From assembly GCA_947568835.1 (NCBI GenBank), contig OX387607.1, positions 6,324,001 to 6,388,000 on the forward strand: DNA of 64,000 nt, in the 5' to 3' direction. The DNA comes from Protonemura montana. Lineage: Eukaryota > Arthropoda > Insecta > Plecoptera > Nemouridae. The position numbers were made by a program, and so were the translations under genes. The notes under the pieces were generated by a model. It had not been told where the DNA came from and did no database searches. It saw only the letters and a list, made by a program, of their open reading frames with translations. Position 1 is the stretch's first letter, and the number at the start of each line of letters is the position of its first letter. Shown here in pieces: positions 27,701-35,367 of the stretch.

Positions 27701-30700
27701 GGCCAAAGACTGTTATTGCAAGCCTCATTTTGAGTCTTTTCTAGGAAAGTCAAGAACTCAACAGTGTTCTGACGACCTTGAAATGAGCTATGCCGAGTAC
27801 TAGTTCCGGATCAATGGCAGCTTATTATACGCTTTAGTGCATTTTAAGCTGGGTAAAAGCTATGGTTTCTACCTTTGTCCGCTTTGAGAAAGCTTAAAAT
27901 GCGCAAAGTCTTTGTCAACTTAGTTGACAAGTCCGACCTAGTTGGTGGACGATTGCTGCTCTTTCAGCACTCTCTGCTTACTCAACAAACTGTCTAACAT
28001 GTTGAAAACTGTATTAGTGGGTGCGAACATTGTGTGGTACTCTGATTTTTTTTATCGTATTACTAGTTTTAGGGATATTGTATTCTTGTATAAGGTGAAT
28101 TGCCACCTCTTTTAAATACCACTTAACGCTCAACTGTTTTACAAATCTACTATCGCAAAATATTTAGTATGAAAAAGCCAATCTTAATGCGTGTGTTTGG
28201 CATCAATTTAGAATTTTCGTTCTGTACTATGTACAAACATTCACCTTAGATAACTTTATATCTATCTCACTTCTAGAGTTTGCCCATTTCACGTTGTTTA
28301 CAAAACTTGCTGCATTGTAAAATTGTTGAACAATCGAGATCCATGCATTTTGATCAACTTGTCTGGGCTTTTAATACTTGTACAGTACATTTCGTCGAGT
28401 AACTAATTTAGTTTTAGTTTTACATCAATCAGTACAAATTGATTTTGTCTCTAATTTTAGAATTTGTTCGGTTCTGCATTGCCAAAATGTGTATTCCATG
28501 AAATCCCACAATGCTCTAGCCACAATATGCCATAGCATTGAACAATATTGTTCAATAACGATATCTTTGAAGATCATTGCGGTCAAAGAAAGACGTCTCC
28601 AACTTTGAAGAAAGACCACCATCCCAAATAACATTCATACCATCTAACTAACCATACCCGCTACAAATCCTTACAGGTGCTCAACTACTGTCCTAAAGAC
28701 ATGAAAGCAGATATCTGCGTCCATCTCAACCGCAAGGTGTTCAACGAACACCCCGCCTTTCGCTTGGCGTCAGATGGGTGCCTACGTGCCCTCGCCATGC
28801 ACTTCACAATGTCCCATTCAGCACCTGGTGATCTGCTTTACCACACGGGGGAGTCGATAGACTCATTGTGTTTCATCGTCACGGGCTCGCTGGAGGTTAT
28901 CCAGGACGACGAAGTGGTCGCCATACTGGGTGAGACGTCTGGGTGGAAACACGCGGGATTTAAAAAATTAAGCTACTCGAAGTAAACTAACATGGAATTT
29001 AATCAACCAGCGGCTCTTGCCTCCTCTATCTGCGAAATCCACTCAGCTATCGCAAACAGAAGCTTGATTTTTGTCAGTGTTGGTTTAGGAATTCAAGGCA
29101 GGTAAAAATTATGTAGGGCAATGACCTTTAGGGCTTCACAGCAAAGTTTGCTGTGATGAGTCCACTGGTGAAAATAACGAAATGACTCAAAAGTCAAAAT
29201 TCACTACATTCATAGATTTCCAGTAAATCATTCATTTTCACCGTAAGTACCAGCTATGTGCCTGAAAACTATAAAAATGTCTATAACTTTTTGAACTCAA
29301 TTGTCATAAGCAATTGAAGTAGTCAAATAAATACGATTGGTGACAGACTGCCGAGAGATTTAGATTGATTGATTATTGTGTTCGCACTGTTTTGACAACG
29401 GGCCTGTGCCACTGGTATAATGGCGTCGGTGAATGGGCAGGGTATTATGAACTTAATCTAGTCTGGAAGGGAGAAGAAGAAATCCGGTGCCAGTACAAAG
29501 ACTACTCCTGTCGAAGAGCACCAAAGGGACCACCGGTTTAACGTCCCTATAAACTGTTTAAAGTGGACAACATGATTCCTCCACAAATCCATGCTGTCGA
29601 GAGGTTGAAAAGGAAGGTGAATAAAGTTGCTGTCCTAACTGTCATCCCTCTAACCTCTCTCCCGAATAGAACTGGTAATGAGTATGATGGTCACCTATCC
29701 AATACCTCACCCAGCGCAGCGTTGCTTAACTTTAGTGATCTCACGAGAGCTATTGTTTCCAACACCCCAAACCTTTCAGTTCTGGGGATATTTAGAGACT
29801 AGAAGAATCTTAACTACGCTTTTACAGTCTAGAATAATTGGCATCCACTATAAAAAGAAGCCAGCTTGCAGGCATTAGTGTCTTAGCTCTTTCTTTTGGC
29901 TCCTGCAGGCAAAGGAGACGTGTTCGGTGACAGCTTCTGGAAGGACTCTGCCATCGGCCAGTCGGCCGCCAACGTGCGTGCGCTTACCTACTGCGATCTG
30001 CACACCATCAAGCGGGATAAATTATTAGAGGTCCTCGACTTCTACCAGGCGTTTGCAAACTCGTTCGCCAGGAACTTGATACTCACATACAACCTCAGAC
30101 ACAGGGTAAGCGACACCGACTGATAATAATTGCGTTCAATTGCAGCAAACTGTGAACAATTCTTAATAGTCTGTTTTCAGTCACATGGGATTAAATTAAT
30201 AATATCAACTCGTGAGGTGTTCAATACGATAGTAAAATGTCATTACTTAACCCCCAATTAACAAATAGTAAACTGCCAGCTAGTGATTCACTTTAACTAA
30301 CAAAGTCATCTAGGCAGTTCTATTTGCATCTTTACCTGCAGCTTACTAGTTGAAGGTCATTGTAACAGATCTCAGGGTGGTGGCAGCTTTTTAATTAACA
30401 AGCAGACGCTCAAAAGAAAAAAAAATTAATGCAAATTTAAATGTAATCCAATTACAAAAGTTGCATAAAGAAACTATTGAAAGATACAATACACATAATA
30501 TCCTTGCAATTTTCCGAGTATTTCCCTCTTTTACAATAACACTCAATCCTAATCGATTCGCAGCTGATCTTCCGTAAAGTCGCCGACGTGCGTAGAGAAA
30601 AAGAGCTCGCCGAGAGAAGAAAAAACGAGCCGCAGCTAGACCAGAATCAGGACCATTTGGTGCGAAAGATCTTCTCCAAGTTCAGAAGAGATCGGGCGCC

Positions 30701-32902
30701 ACCGGCCCTGATGCCGGCGCCGCCTCCCATTGTTCCCGACATTGAGCGCGGCGACGATGGGTCCAACAAGGTGCGTCACCCTCAACATCACCCTCCGAGT
30801 CTAAGTAGTCGACTTTACAGATTGGCCTTGACCAAAATCGAGTGCCACCAGAATGTTAGAACATTTTCACCGTAATACTGTCGAGCATTACCAAAAATCG
30901 GTCTACTCTAGTCTTCAAAGTTTACAGTCAAACTGATTTTCATCCTGGGCAGCTTTCAGTTTTGGGGTGCAAAGTCGTATTATCTCTTTCAAAAGACCAA
31001 AGAAGGTATTTTAGGGTTTAACAATTATATAGTTAGGAGGAACATTTAATATTTTCAAAATGTAGGAAGAAGCAATGGCCCAATGCAAACAATGGTTCTA
31101 CTCAATTAACTGGCTGTCATTTGCTGTTGCTTTTATGAGAAAGTCCTCTTCTGAGTGTTCAAGTGTCCTTGTCAAAAATCTCCACAAAGAATATCCAGCT
31201 CTATCAGTGCATGCCTTGCAAATCATAACACAGTTAGGTTTTGATGCAACAACTGAACAGAAAATCAGAAACTCTTTTGTAAAACCGCACTACGGTACAA
31301 TACAGGTCTAGCAGCGTAGATAAATAGTAGAGCGATGTGTGGTGAGGAAATTTCTTGATATCGTGCCTACAGGTTTGACCAATTCATTAACTCATACTTA
31401 ATTAATCGTTTCCGTCGGCACAATAGCACAAAAACAAACATCCATCTCCTAAACTTGAGAAAGAAACCGCCAAACAACGATTTCTTCTGTCGCTGTATCA
31501 GGTGGTGCGCGTGCTATCAACCACGAAGCTAAGTTCTGTGGCCGAGAAAGATGACGCCAGCAGCGCCGGGTCTGCTCCTAGTACAGGCAAGCACAGACCG
31601 ACCACTGTCCGTGCCAGCAAATGGGGTCGTCTGCTCGGCTCGAGCTCCCTGGACTCGGGTAGCGAGTCGACAGCGTCAACCAATGCGGCCGCCGCCATAC
31701 AGAGGTCACTGTCAGCGCCGCACCACAAAGAACCCGGACCTAGCTCTAACAATGGCAGTGGCAACAAGGTGATTCTTTTGGAGGGGCACTGTAGAAATAT
31801 TTGATTACCATAAGTAACCTTTGGTATGAGAAAGGACTTCTTCTTCCAAAGAATCCACCGATGCTATAAATGACCTTAAGTTGAGAAATTGTAAACGGTA
31901 ATAAGGCAGAACTGCCGATAAGCCGAAATGAACTGCCTCATTTCAAGCAGCTCTACAAAGATAAAAATGCAATGTCCCTCTTATTGGATTGCAATGGAGA
32001 GTTGGAAGTTGATACACTTTAATTTTCCCCACAATTTTATGTTAAATCTAAAGACTATGCGTGCCTTGGTGTACTAAAATTCTACCAAAATGACACAGAA
32101 TTTATGCCTTGCCGTCCTTCCAAATGGGCTCCACCTCGAATAAAAAGAATTACTTACTCTTCCCATTTATAATGATAGTCACTTGTAAGCAGTTCAGCCA
32201 CCCAAAACTCAAACCAGCGGTGTTTTGCTTAACTACAGAACATATTTCCTAAGGCACAATTGGTCTGAAGCCCCAAAAAAATGGAAAGTATTCACTAAAA
32301 ACAAAAATCTTGTGGATTGTACCGTGTAACGACCAGTCTTCCAATTCCAGGTGTTCCCCAAGCTGCAGAAGCTCCCGCCGCAGCAGCAAGTGTCGCGCCA
32401 AGACACCATCGAGGAGATCGTGGAGCTCGACGAGCCTCGAGCGTCCCGTCAAATCGACACCCACGACGGGGGCGGCACGATCCGAGCCACCGACACGCGG
32501 CCTACCCCAACGCCTCCACCAGTCGTCGCCCCCGCCGCCCCCGCCGCCCCCGCCTTCCAGCCGCCCCCCGCCGATTACAAGGAGATTCTCGGGAACATCG
32601 CTGACTTCAAGGTTGACGTGAAACTGGAAGTCCAGAAGCTCAGCCAGAAGGTAGGCAAGCTGGAAGAGTTGCTGACGGAAGTGTTATCGCGGCTGAGTCC
32701 TGCTTCACCGAGTCCGCCCCAGGAGGAGGCAGGAGCAAGAGAACTGAGGAAGCGTCGAAGCAAGAGCAGGGCCAAGTCGGCCGCCCCTCTGGCGCCGGCG
32801 CCGCCCCCAGTGGCCTCACCCGAAAGGGATGACGACGCAACCACGCCCGACAAAGAGGACACGGGTAAACGGACGTTCAGACGGCCGCGAGAGTTTCTCT
32901 AA
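5424..32902 (+). CDS. eag: Ether-a-go-go voltage-gated potassium channel (KCNH family), 5' partial
   Basis: The product is the pore-forming subunit of a delayed-rectifier K+ channel in neuronal and muscle plasma membrane. Exons: 5424-5556, 18078-18218, 19549-19670, 21773-22168, 26283-26706, 27272-27471, 28677-28929, 29909-30105, 30564-30770, 31502-31768, 32351-32902. All junctions are GT-AG and phase-consistent, giving 963 codons plus stop. Domain order is PAS (from its middle), S1-S6 with the SVGFGN selectivity filter, C-linker, cyclic-nucleotide-binding homology domain, then a proline-rich tail with a coiled coil and a basic KRRSKSR motif. Sequence agrees almost residue for residue with Drosophila Eag as I remember it, including the insect-type linker before S1. 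About 60 N-terminal residues are missing; by orientation they lie upstream of the window. Vertebrate KCNH1/KCNH5 are the counterparts; erg and elk fit less well. Confidence 0.97.
6893..7110 (-). mobile_element. 5S-derived SINE, partial and diverged
   Basis: Shares TGGCACTGGTCTAATG at the left and GGCTTAACG..ACCTTC..AAGGACAGT inside with the other copies, and GGTCATCCCA where the 5S box C would lie. The copy is old and the head is degraded. Confidence 0.5.
7790..8215. repeat. Thrice-repeated CCCCTGAATGCA motif
   Basis: CCCCTGAATGCAGCCCGCAG then AGCAAACACGGCTCCTCCACTA occurs near 7794, again near 8085 with small changes, and a shorter form (CCCCTGAATGCAACCCGTAG) near 8183. Spacing is about 290 and 100 bases. 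The class is unknown. Confidence 0.6.
8942..8962 (+). repeat. Poly-C run
   Basis: Twenty-one C followed by further C-rich sequence to about 8979. Confidence 0.9.
12171..12178. promoter_or_regulatory. CRE palindrome in eag intron
   Basis: A full TGACGTCA site, the CREB/ATF consensus. A second lies 1.56 kb downstream in the same intron. Occupancy is unknown. Confidence 0.25.
12726..12737 (+). CDS. eag: Candidate 12-nt cassette microexon of eag (PAS domain)
   Basis: Twelve bases lie between a good pyrimidine-rich acceptor (TTCTGTCTTGCAG) and a strong donor (GAG|GTATGT), inside the intron joining the two PAS exons. That intron is phase 1 and 12 is a multiple of three, so inclusion keeps the frame. 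Skipping gives N-K-T-P-L-W; inclusion gives N-S-T-P-R-E-T-P-L-W. Drosophila Eag has a longer optional insert at this place that also ends in Glu before TPLW. Splice-site quality, phase and position support it; transcription cannot be shown from DNA. Confidence 0.45.
13734..13741. promoter_or_regulatory. CRE palindrome in eag intron
   Basis: TGACGTCA set in the longer palindrome GTGACGTCAC, in a GC-rich patch. Possible activity-dependent enhancer element; inference only. Confidence 0.25.
16288..16530 (+). mobile_element. MITE-like copy B
   Basis: Left end TCAGAGTCACAACGCTAATG; internal CACGTGGTTATGGTAGGTGC and CACCCGATGG; right side TTTAACATTAGCGCT. Shorter than other copies, so internally deleted. 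Confidence 0.6.
18078..18218 (+). CDS. eag: eag exon: end of PAS domain and PAS-cap linker
   Basis: The acceptor is GTTGCAG and the donor TTAG|GTAGGT. The exon encodes [20 protein letters not shown] followed by the [16 protein letters not shown] stretch, a hallmark of eag as opposed to erg or elk PAS domains. Entry and exit are both phase 1. Confidence 0.95.
18219..19548. other. eag: eag intron
   Basis: No exon seen. A block near 18745-18960 is similar to one near 24880-24995 (reverse complement), sharing a GACCAATCA...GCGCT core, and may be a weakly conserved dispersed repeat. Confidence 0.5.
19549..19670 (+). CDS. eag: eag exon: N-terminal linker
   Basis: The acceptor is CCTCTAG and the donor CAC|GTGAGT. 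The exon encodes [20 protein letters not shown] and ends KQSNLAH, the basic linker between the PAS domain and S1 in insect Eag proteins. Entry is phase 1 and exit phase 0. Confidence 0.93.
19678..19720. repeat. Cluster of CCTAGG palindromes next to an eag donor site
   Basis: Four CCTAGG palindromes in imperfect tandem (unit near TCTCCTAGG) begin about 8 bases after the GTGAGT donor at 19671. The array could fold on itself in the RNA. Confidence 0.75.
19913..20235 (-). mobile_element. MITE-like copy C
   Basis: Starts TCAGCGTATCAACGCTAATA and ends AATATTAGCGCCGGAACTCTGA, an imperfect terminal inverted repeat. The internal block GTTACCGTTACCTCG..GCCGGCTCG is the reverse of that in copies B and E. 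Confidence 0.65.
21773..22168 (+). CDS. eag: eag exon: pre-S1 linker, S1, S2 and S3
   Basis: The exon follows a long CT-rich tract and a GGTCAG acceptor and ends at GAAGAC|GTAAGT, phase 0 on both sides. It starts [20 protein letters not shown], then S1 ([20 protein letters not shown]), S2 ([20 protein letters not shown]) and S3 ([17 protein letters not shown]). The S2-S3 acidic residues that bind divalent cations in Eag are in place. Confidence 0.97.
22378..22725 (-). mobile_element. MITE-like copy D
   Basis: Left end near TCAGAAAGCCATCGTTAATG, right end TTTTAACATTAACGCTGGCC then CTCTGAC. The interior matches the reverse complement of copy E over most of its length, including CCGTCGTTTCGAGT and a CATGTATTGATATTTTGAGT stretch. 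Confidence 0.7.
24730..24843 (+). other. Unassigned coding-like block inside the eag S3-S4 intron
   Basis: GC-rich, codon-like sequence stands out from the AT-rich intron. It follows CTCTCCAAG, a possible acceptor, and reads [20 protein letters not shown] then [14 protein letters not shown]. The entry phase is 1, whereas the main flanking eag exons are phase 0. An alternative donor near 22190 (TTTG|GTAACT) is phase 1 and would reach it in frame. A phase-0 exit (ATT|GTGATG) or a phase-1 exit into an alternative acceptor at 26260 both remain open. The possible donors are weak. I do not recognise the peptide; it could be an alternative S3-S4 linker exon, an exon of a nested gene, or chance. Confidence 0.3.
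26283..26706 (+). CDS. eag: eag exon: S4 voltage sensor, S5, pore and start of S6
   Basis: The acceptor is TGTTCCAG and the donor GCGG|GTGAGT (phase 1). S4 carries the regularly spaced arginines of [18 protein letters not shown]5 follows, then a turret with an N-glycosylation sequon (NLS in WNNLSNTPE). The selectivity filter SVGFGN is encoded at 26631-26648. S6 begins at the exon end. Confidence 0.97.
26707..27271. other. eag: eag intron within S6
   Basis: Phase-1 AT-rich intron splitting S6. Nothing else recognised. Confidence 0.8.
27272..27471 (+). CDS. eag: eag exon: end of S6 and C-linker
   Basis: The exon starts after TCTTCCAG and ends DTDK|GTAAAT, phase 0. It encodes [18 protein letters not shown], the end of S6 and the gate, and the C-linker helices including [20 protein letters not shown]. 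Confidence 0.96.
27472..28676. other. eag: eag intron
   Basis: Phase-0 intron of 1.2 kb. No repeat family or extra exon recognised. Confidence 0.8.
28677..28929 (+). CDS. eag: eag exon: C-linker end and first half of CNB homology domain
   Basis: The acceptor is CCTTACAG and the donor CTGG|GTGAGA (phase 1). The sequence [20 protein letters not shown] begins the exon, followed by the beta-roll of the cyclic-nucleotide-binding homology domain. In Eag channels this domain does not bind cAMP usefully; it acts in gating and calmodulin binding. Confidence 0.96.
28930..29908. other. eag: eag intron within CNB homology domain
   Basis: Phase-1 intron. The stretch 29388-29765 is the most complete reverse-strand copy of the 5S-derived SINE, listed separately. 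Confidence 0.8.
29388..29765 (-). mobile_element. 5S rRNA-derived SINE (SINE3 type), near full length
   Basis: Read on the minus strand, the head contains CTCTCGTGAGATCACTAAAG, then GTTAAGCAACGCTGCGCTGG and TATTGGATAGGTGACCATCA. These align in order with the internal promoter of 5S rRNA (box A, intermediate element, box C). The body follows, with GGAGGAATC and the CGACGCCATTA tail motif shared by other copies. Length near 380 bp. The family has no protein and would rely on a partner LINE. Confidence 0.8.
29909..30105 (+). CDS. eag: eag exon: second half of CNB homology domain
   Basis: The acceptor is CTCCTGCAG and the donor AGG|GTAAGC (phase 0). It encodes [20 protein letters not shown] through [12 protein letters not shown], completing the domain. 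Confidence 0.96.
30106..30563. other. eag: eag intron
   Basis: Short phase-0 intron; nothing recognised in it. Confidence 0.8.
30564..30770 (+). CDS. eag: eag exon: post-CNBHD tail with calmodulin-binding-type region
   Basis: The exon begins [20 protein letters not shown] and includes [13 protein letters not shown], the basic amphipathic stretch where Eag proteins bind calmodulin. It ends in a proline-rich run and GSNK|GTGCGT, phase 0. Confidence 0.94.
30771..31501. other. eag: eag intron with a possible alternative terminal exon
   Basis: Phase-0 intron. It contains the open frame at 31066-31311 discussed as a finding; otherwise AT-rich. Confidence 0.6.
31066..31311 (+). other. Possible alternative 3'-terminal exon of eag
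   Basis: A frame open from an AG at 31064-31065 (ATGTAG) runs 81 codons to a TAG. It would join in phase 0 to the exon ending at 30770. The peptide begins [20 protein letters not shown] and matches nothing I recognise. The pyrimidine tract is poor and codon use is AT-rich, so an old repeat fragment or chance ORF is equally possible. Confidence 0.2.
31502..31768 (+). CDS. eag: eag exon: C-terminal Ser-rich regulatory segment
   Basis: Eighty-nine codons between GTATCAG and AAG|GTGATT, phase 0 at both ends, so the exon could be skipped without frame loss. The start is VVRVLSTTK, and the middle holds [17 protein letters not shown], which resembles the KSWARF region of vertebrate KCNH1. The exon is rich in Ser/Ala and likely a phosphorylated, flexible segment. 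Confidence 0.85.
31769..32350. other. eag: eag intron
   Basis: Phase-0 intron of 0.6 kb before the last exon; nothing recognised. Confidence 0.8.
32351..32902 (+). CDS. eag: eag last exon: proline-rich tail, assembly coiled coil, stop
   Basis: The acceptor is AATTCCAG. The exon encodes a PQQQ stretch, [12 protein letters not shown], a run of Pro/Ala, then the tetramerisation coiled coil around [20 protein letters not shown]. The basic motif RKRRSKSR has an equivalent in Drosophila Eag, where it can act as a nuclear signal. The protein ends REFL with TAA at 32900-32902. Confidence 0.95.
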   Translation: MFPKLQKLPPQQQVSRQDTIEEIVELDEPRASRQIDTHDGGGTIRATDTRPTPTPPPVVAPAAPAAPAFQPPPADYKEILGNIADFKVDVKLEVQKLSQKVGKLEELLTEVLSRLSPASPSPPQEEAGARELRKRRSKSRAKSAAPLAPAPPPVASPERDDDATTPDKEDTGKRTFRRPREFL

Positions 32903-33354
32903 CCATGGACCAATATCGCGTGGCGGGCGCTGCTTCTGCTGCTGCTGCTGCCGCGAATCGAACATATTCTAACCGCTGAGTTTAACTTCGTAGCTCAATT
33001 TACATTTGCAATGATAAATAGTGTTTACGTTTGGACCAACATTATTCTAGGTTAAAAAAAAAAAACAATACAATTTGAACAAAAACAAAATACCAGTAAA
33101 AATAAATGATATATAAAAGTATCGCTAAGTAGGATGTGGGATAGCTGGGCTGCTGGACAATGGACCGGAGTGGGTTTACACGTTTCACTCTATTTCACGC
33201 GCCACGAGTACTTACAACTTACATCGCATAGAGACATTTTTATATCGATCAATATCTCACGTTCATTCATATAGAGGAGACTGGGTGATAGAATTTTAGG
33301 ATATGAAGCAATACATAAGGTAACTATTTATTTAGTGCAAGGCTAGGCAATAAA
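32903..33354 (+). other. eag 3' UTR, with two candidate poly(A) signals
   Basis: AT-rich non-coding sequence follows the stop. AATAAA occurs at 33101-33106 and again at 33349-33354. Which one is used, or whether both are, cannot be decided from sequence. Confidence 0.5.
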
Positions 33355-35116
33355 GATATTATAATAATAATAACTAGATGCAAAGTAAACACATATTTTT
33401 CAAGATATTCCATTCCATGTTGATATTAAAAATTATTATATTAATAAAAAAAAATTAACACTTTGATTGTTGCAAGTTTCAAAGCTCACAATAATGCATC
33501 AATTCTTCCATTTTACATCACACGAAATTATTGTTTGTGGACGAGGGATCTCATGACGGAACGCATTGCAATCTCTGCAGGACACACATAAAAGGACCAC
33601 TGTATTATTCTAAGGGGACGAGGCAGAAATTGCTCGTTGCCGGCCTTCGATTGGGCATCAAACTGTTCTTTTCAATTTTAATTATCATTTGATTATTGTT
33701 ACTTATTATTACTACAGCTAAAACAATCTTTGTCAAGCATGCGCTTTGCAAATATTCGAAACATATCAACTAGTTACTTTACGTGTGGGATTATAATAAT
33801 GTTAACGATGAGTGCTGCCTTTTAGAATCTCTATCTAGGTTCAACTAGCTGTTGAAAATTGTTGGAATAACGCTATAAAATTTATTATACTTCTAAATAC
33901 AACGAAAGTAATAACAATGAGAGGGTTTCGTATAGGCTGCGTGGTGGACTTAGTCGAGAAAATTGATATTTATACGATTTCAAATGCTTGCAGAATTGTA
34001 AATAATGCAAATTGAAATGTATGATGTCAGAGAGCCAGTTACCAGGTTGTTTGAGAGTGGCAGTAACTTTACAATGGGACACATACATATTTATTTTAAA
34101 TATTTACAATGCTGACTTGCATTTAACAATTTTTCATGTAACAATCGCTAGCTTCTAAAATATATTGACATAGGCCATTATGATTATTAATAATTGATTA
34201 CTATTATAATTATTATGGTTATTATTACAAACTTACTGTTGCGTTTATTATTATTATTACATAAAATAAATAAAATTATATTGTTATTGTGGTGTTTAAT
34301 TTTCCCGCAAATGGACATGGTCAAGACTCCTCCTTCTCTCCCATTGGCTATAAATGTAAGATGGCTACCAGACAAGGAAATGAGGTTGCGGGCGCCAGCT
34401 TCACGCCGACATCAGGCCCGTAATTTCGTAGGCCCATGGCCAATATTTTTTGTGATAGTGTTTGCATAACTACTACGTTATTAGTCAGGTGTCGGTGAAT
34501 GTTCATTCCTATCTCTGTTACATTTACGACACATCAAGATTTCTCCATACTTCAAGAAAAAAAAATTTTATCCAACACTCGACACTCCTCTCCAGTCAGG
34601 CAATTTAGACCTATCGCATGTTTAGCGCTACGAAACTCTGATCAAGGACTCCTGATAGCGACTGTAATTACTTTGCTTCTTAAATAGAGCATTATGTAGT
34701 CATCTATATCGGCATGTAAGTACTCAATCATGATTTCGTATCGATATATAATGTGCAGCATCTCAAATCGATGGAGTCGTTTCACTGTCTGTACCATTGC
34801 TGTACCATATCTTTGTTACGTTATAACGCCATAGATCATGCGTTACATCACATGGGAGGCATCAAATGTCAATTTGAAAGATCCAATGTACTACCACCCG
34901 GATTTTCAAAGGGTTATCTCTGTTATCTCCCTATCTCGGGACCTCTGAATGATAGGTTATGTGTGTTAGACCTTTGATTGCCTTGCTTTACATAGAGTTC
35001 TTCTCTCATATCCTTGTCTTCTTTCCAATAGTAAATATCATCGGATTCATCATGTGCTACAAGTAGAAGAGAGAAGCTATTTTTCTAATTTGTGTGCTGT
35101 GGCGCGGAGACGAAGA
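33355..35116. other. Intergenic region between eag and LPGAT1
   Basis: AT-rich with ATT/TTA repeats near 34180-34280. No exon recognised. The LPGAT1 promoter should lie near its right end. Confidence 0.6.
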
Positions 35117-35145
35117 ATGGAATATCTAAAAATGGTGGACTACAA
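35117..35145 (+). other. LPGAT1: Candidate alternative coding start of LPGAT1 exon 1
   Basis: An ATG at 35117 opens MEYLKMVDY and ends at a good donor (ACAA|GTAAGT). Splicing to the AG at 35344-35345 would join it in frame (K-R-L-Q-T-V-S-F) to the Met at 35368, adding 17 residues. Splicing to the stronger acceptor at 35339 instead makes a stop, leaving 35368 as the start. The exon is likely 5' UTR in at least some transcripts. Confidence 0.3.
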
Positions 35146-35367
35146 GTAAGTAATCTTCTTATCTGCATTAGATAATATCTGATAATAGGCACAATTAAAA
35201 GTTTCTTAGCTAATCGATCCATCTGTTTTAGCTTTTAGCTACTGCTCATCAGCATCACAAAATGCCCGATCATAAGATGGCCGTGATAAAATTGTTAGTT
35301 TTTGTTAGTTTTCGTGTTACTTTTAGTGTTTTCTTAGCTGGTTAGAAGGTTGCAAACCGTAAGCTTC

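Noticed and set aside
27801-28300. Possible extra eag exon in the C-linker intron
   Set aside because: The flanking exons join perfectly (DTDK to VLNY) and no phase-0 exon with a family match was found.
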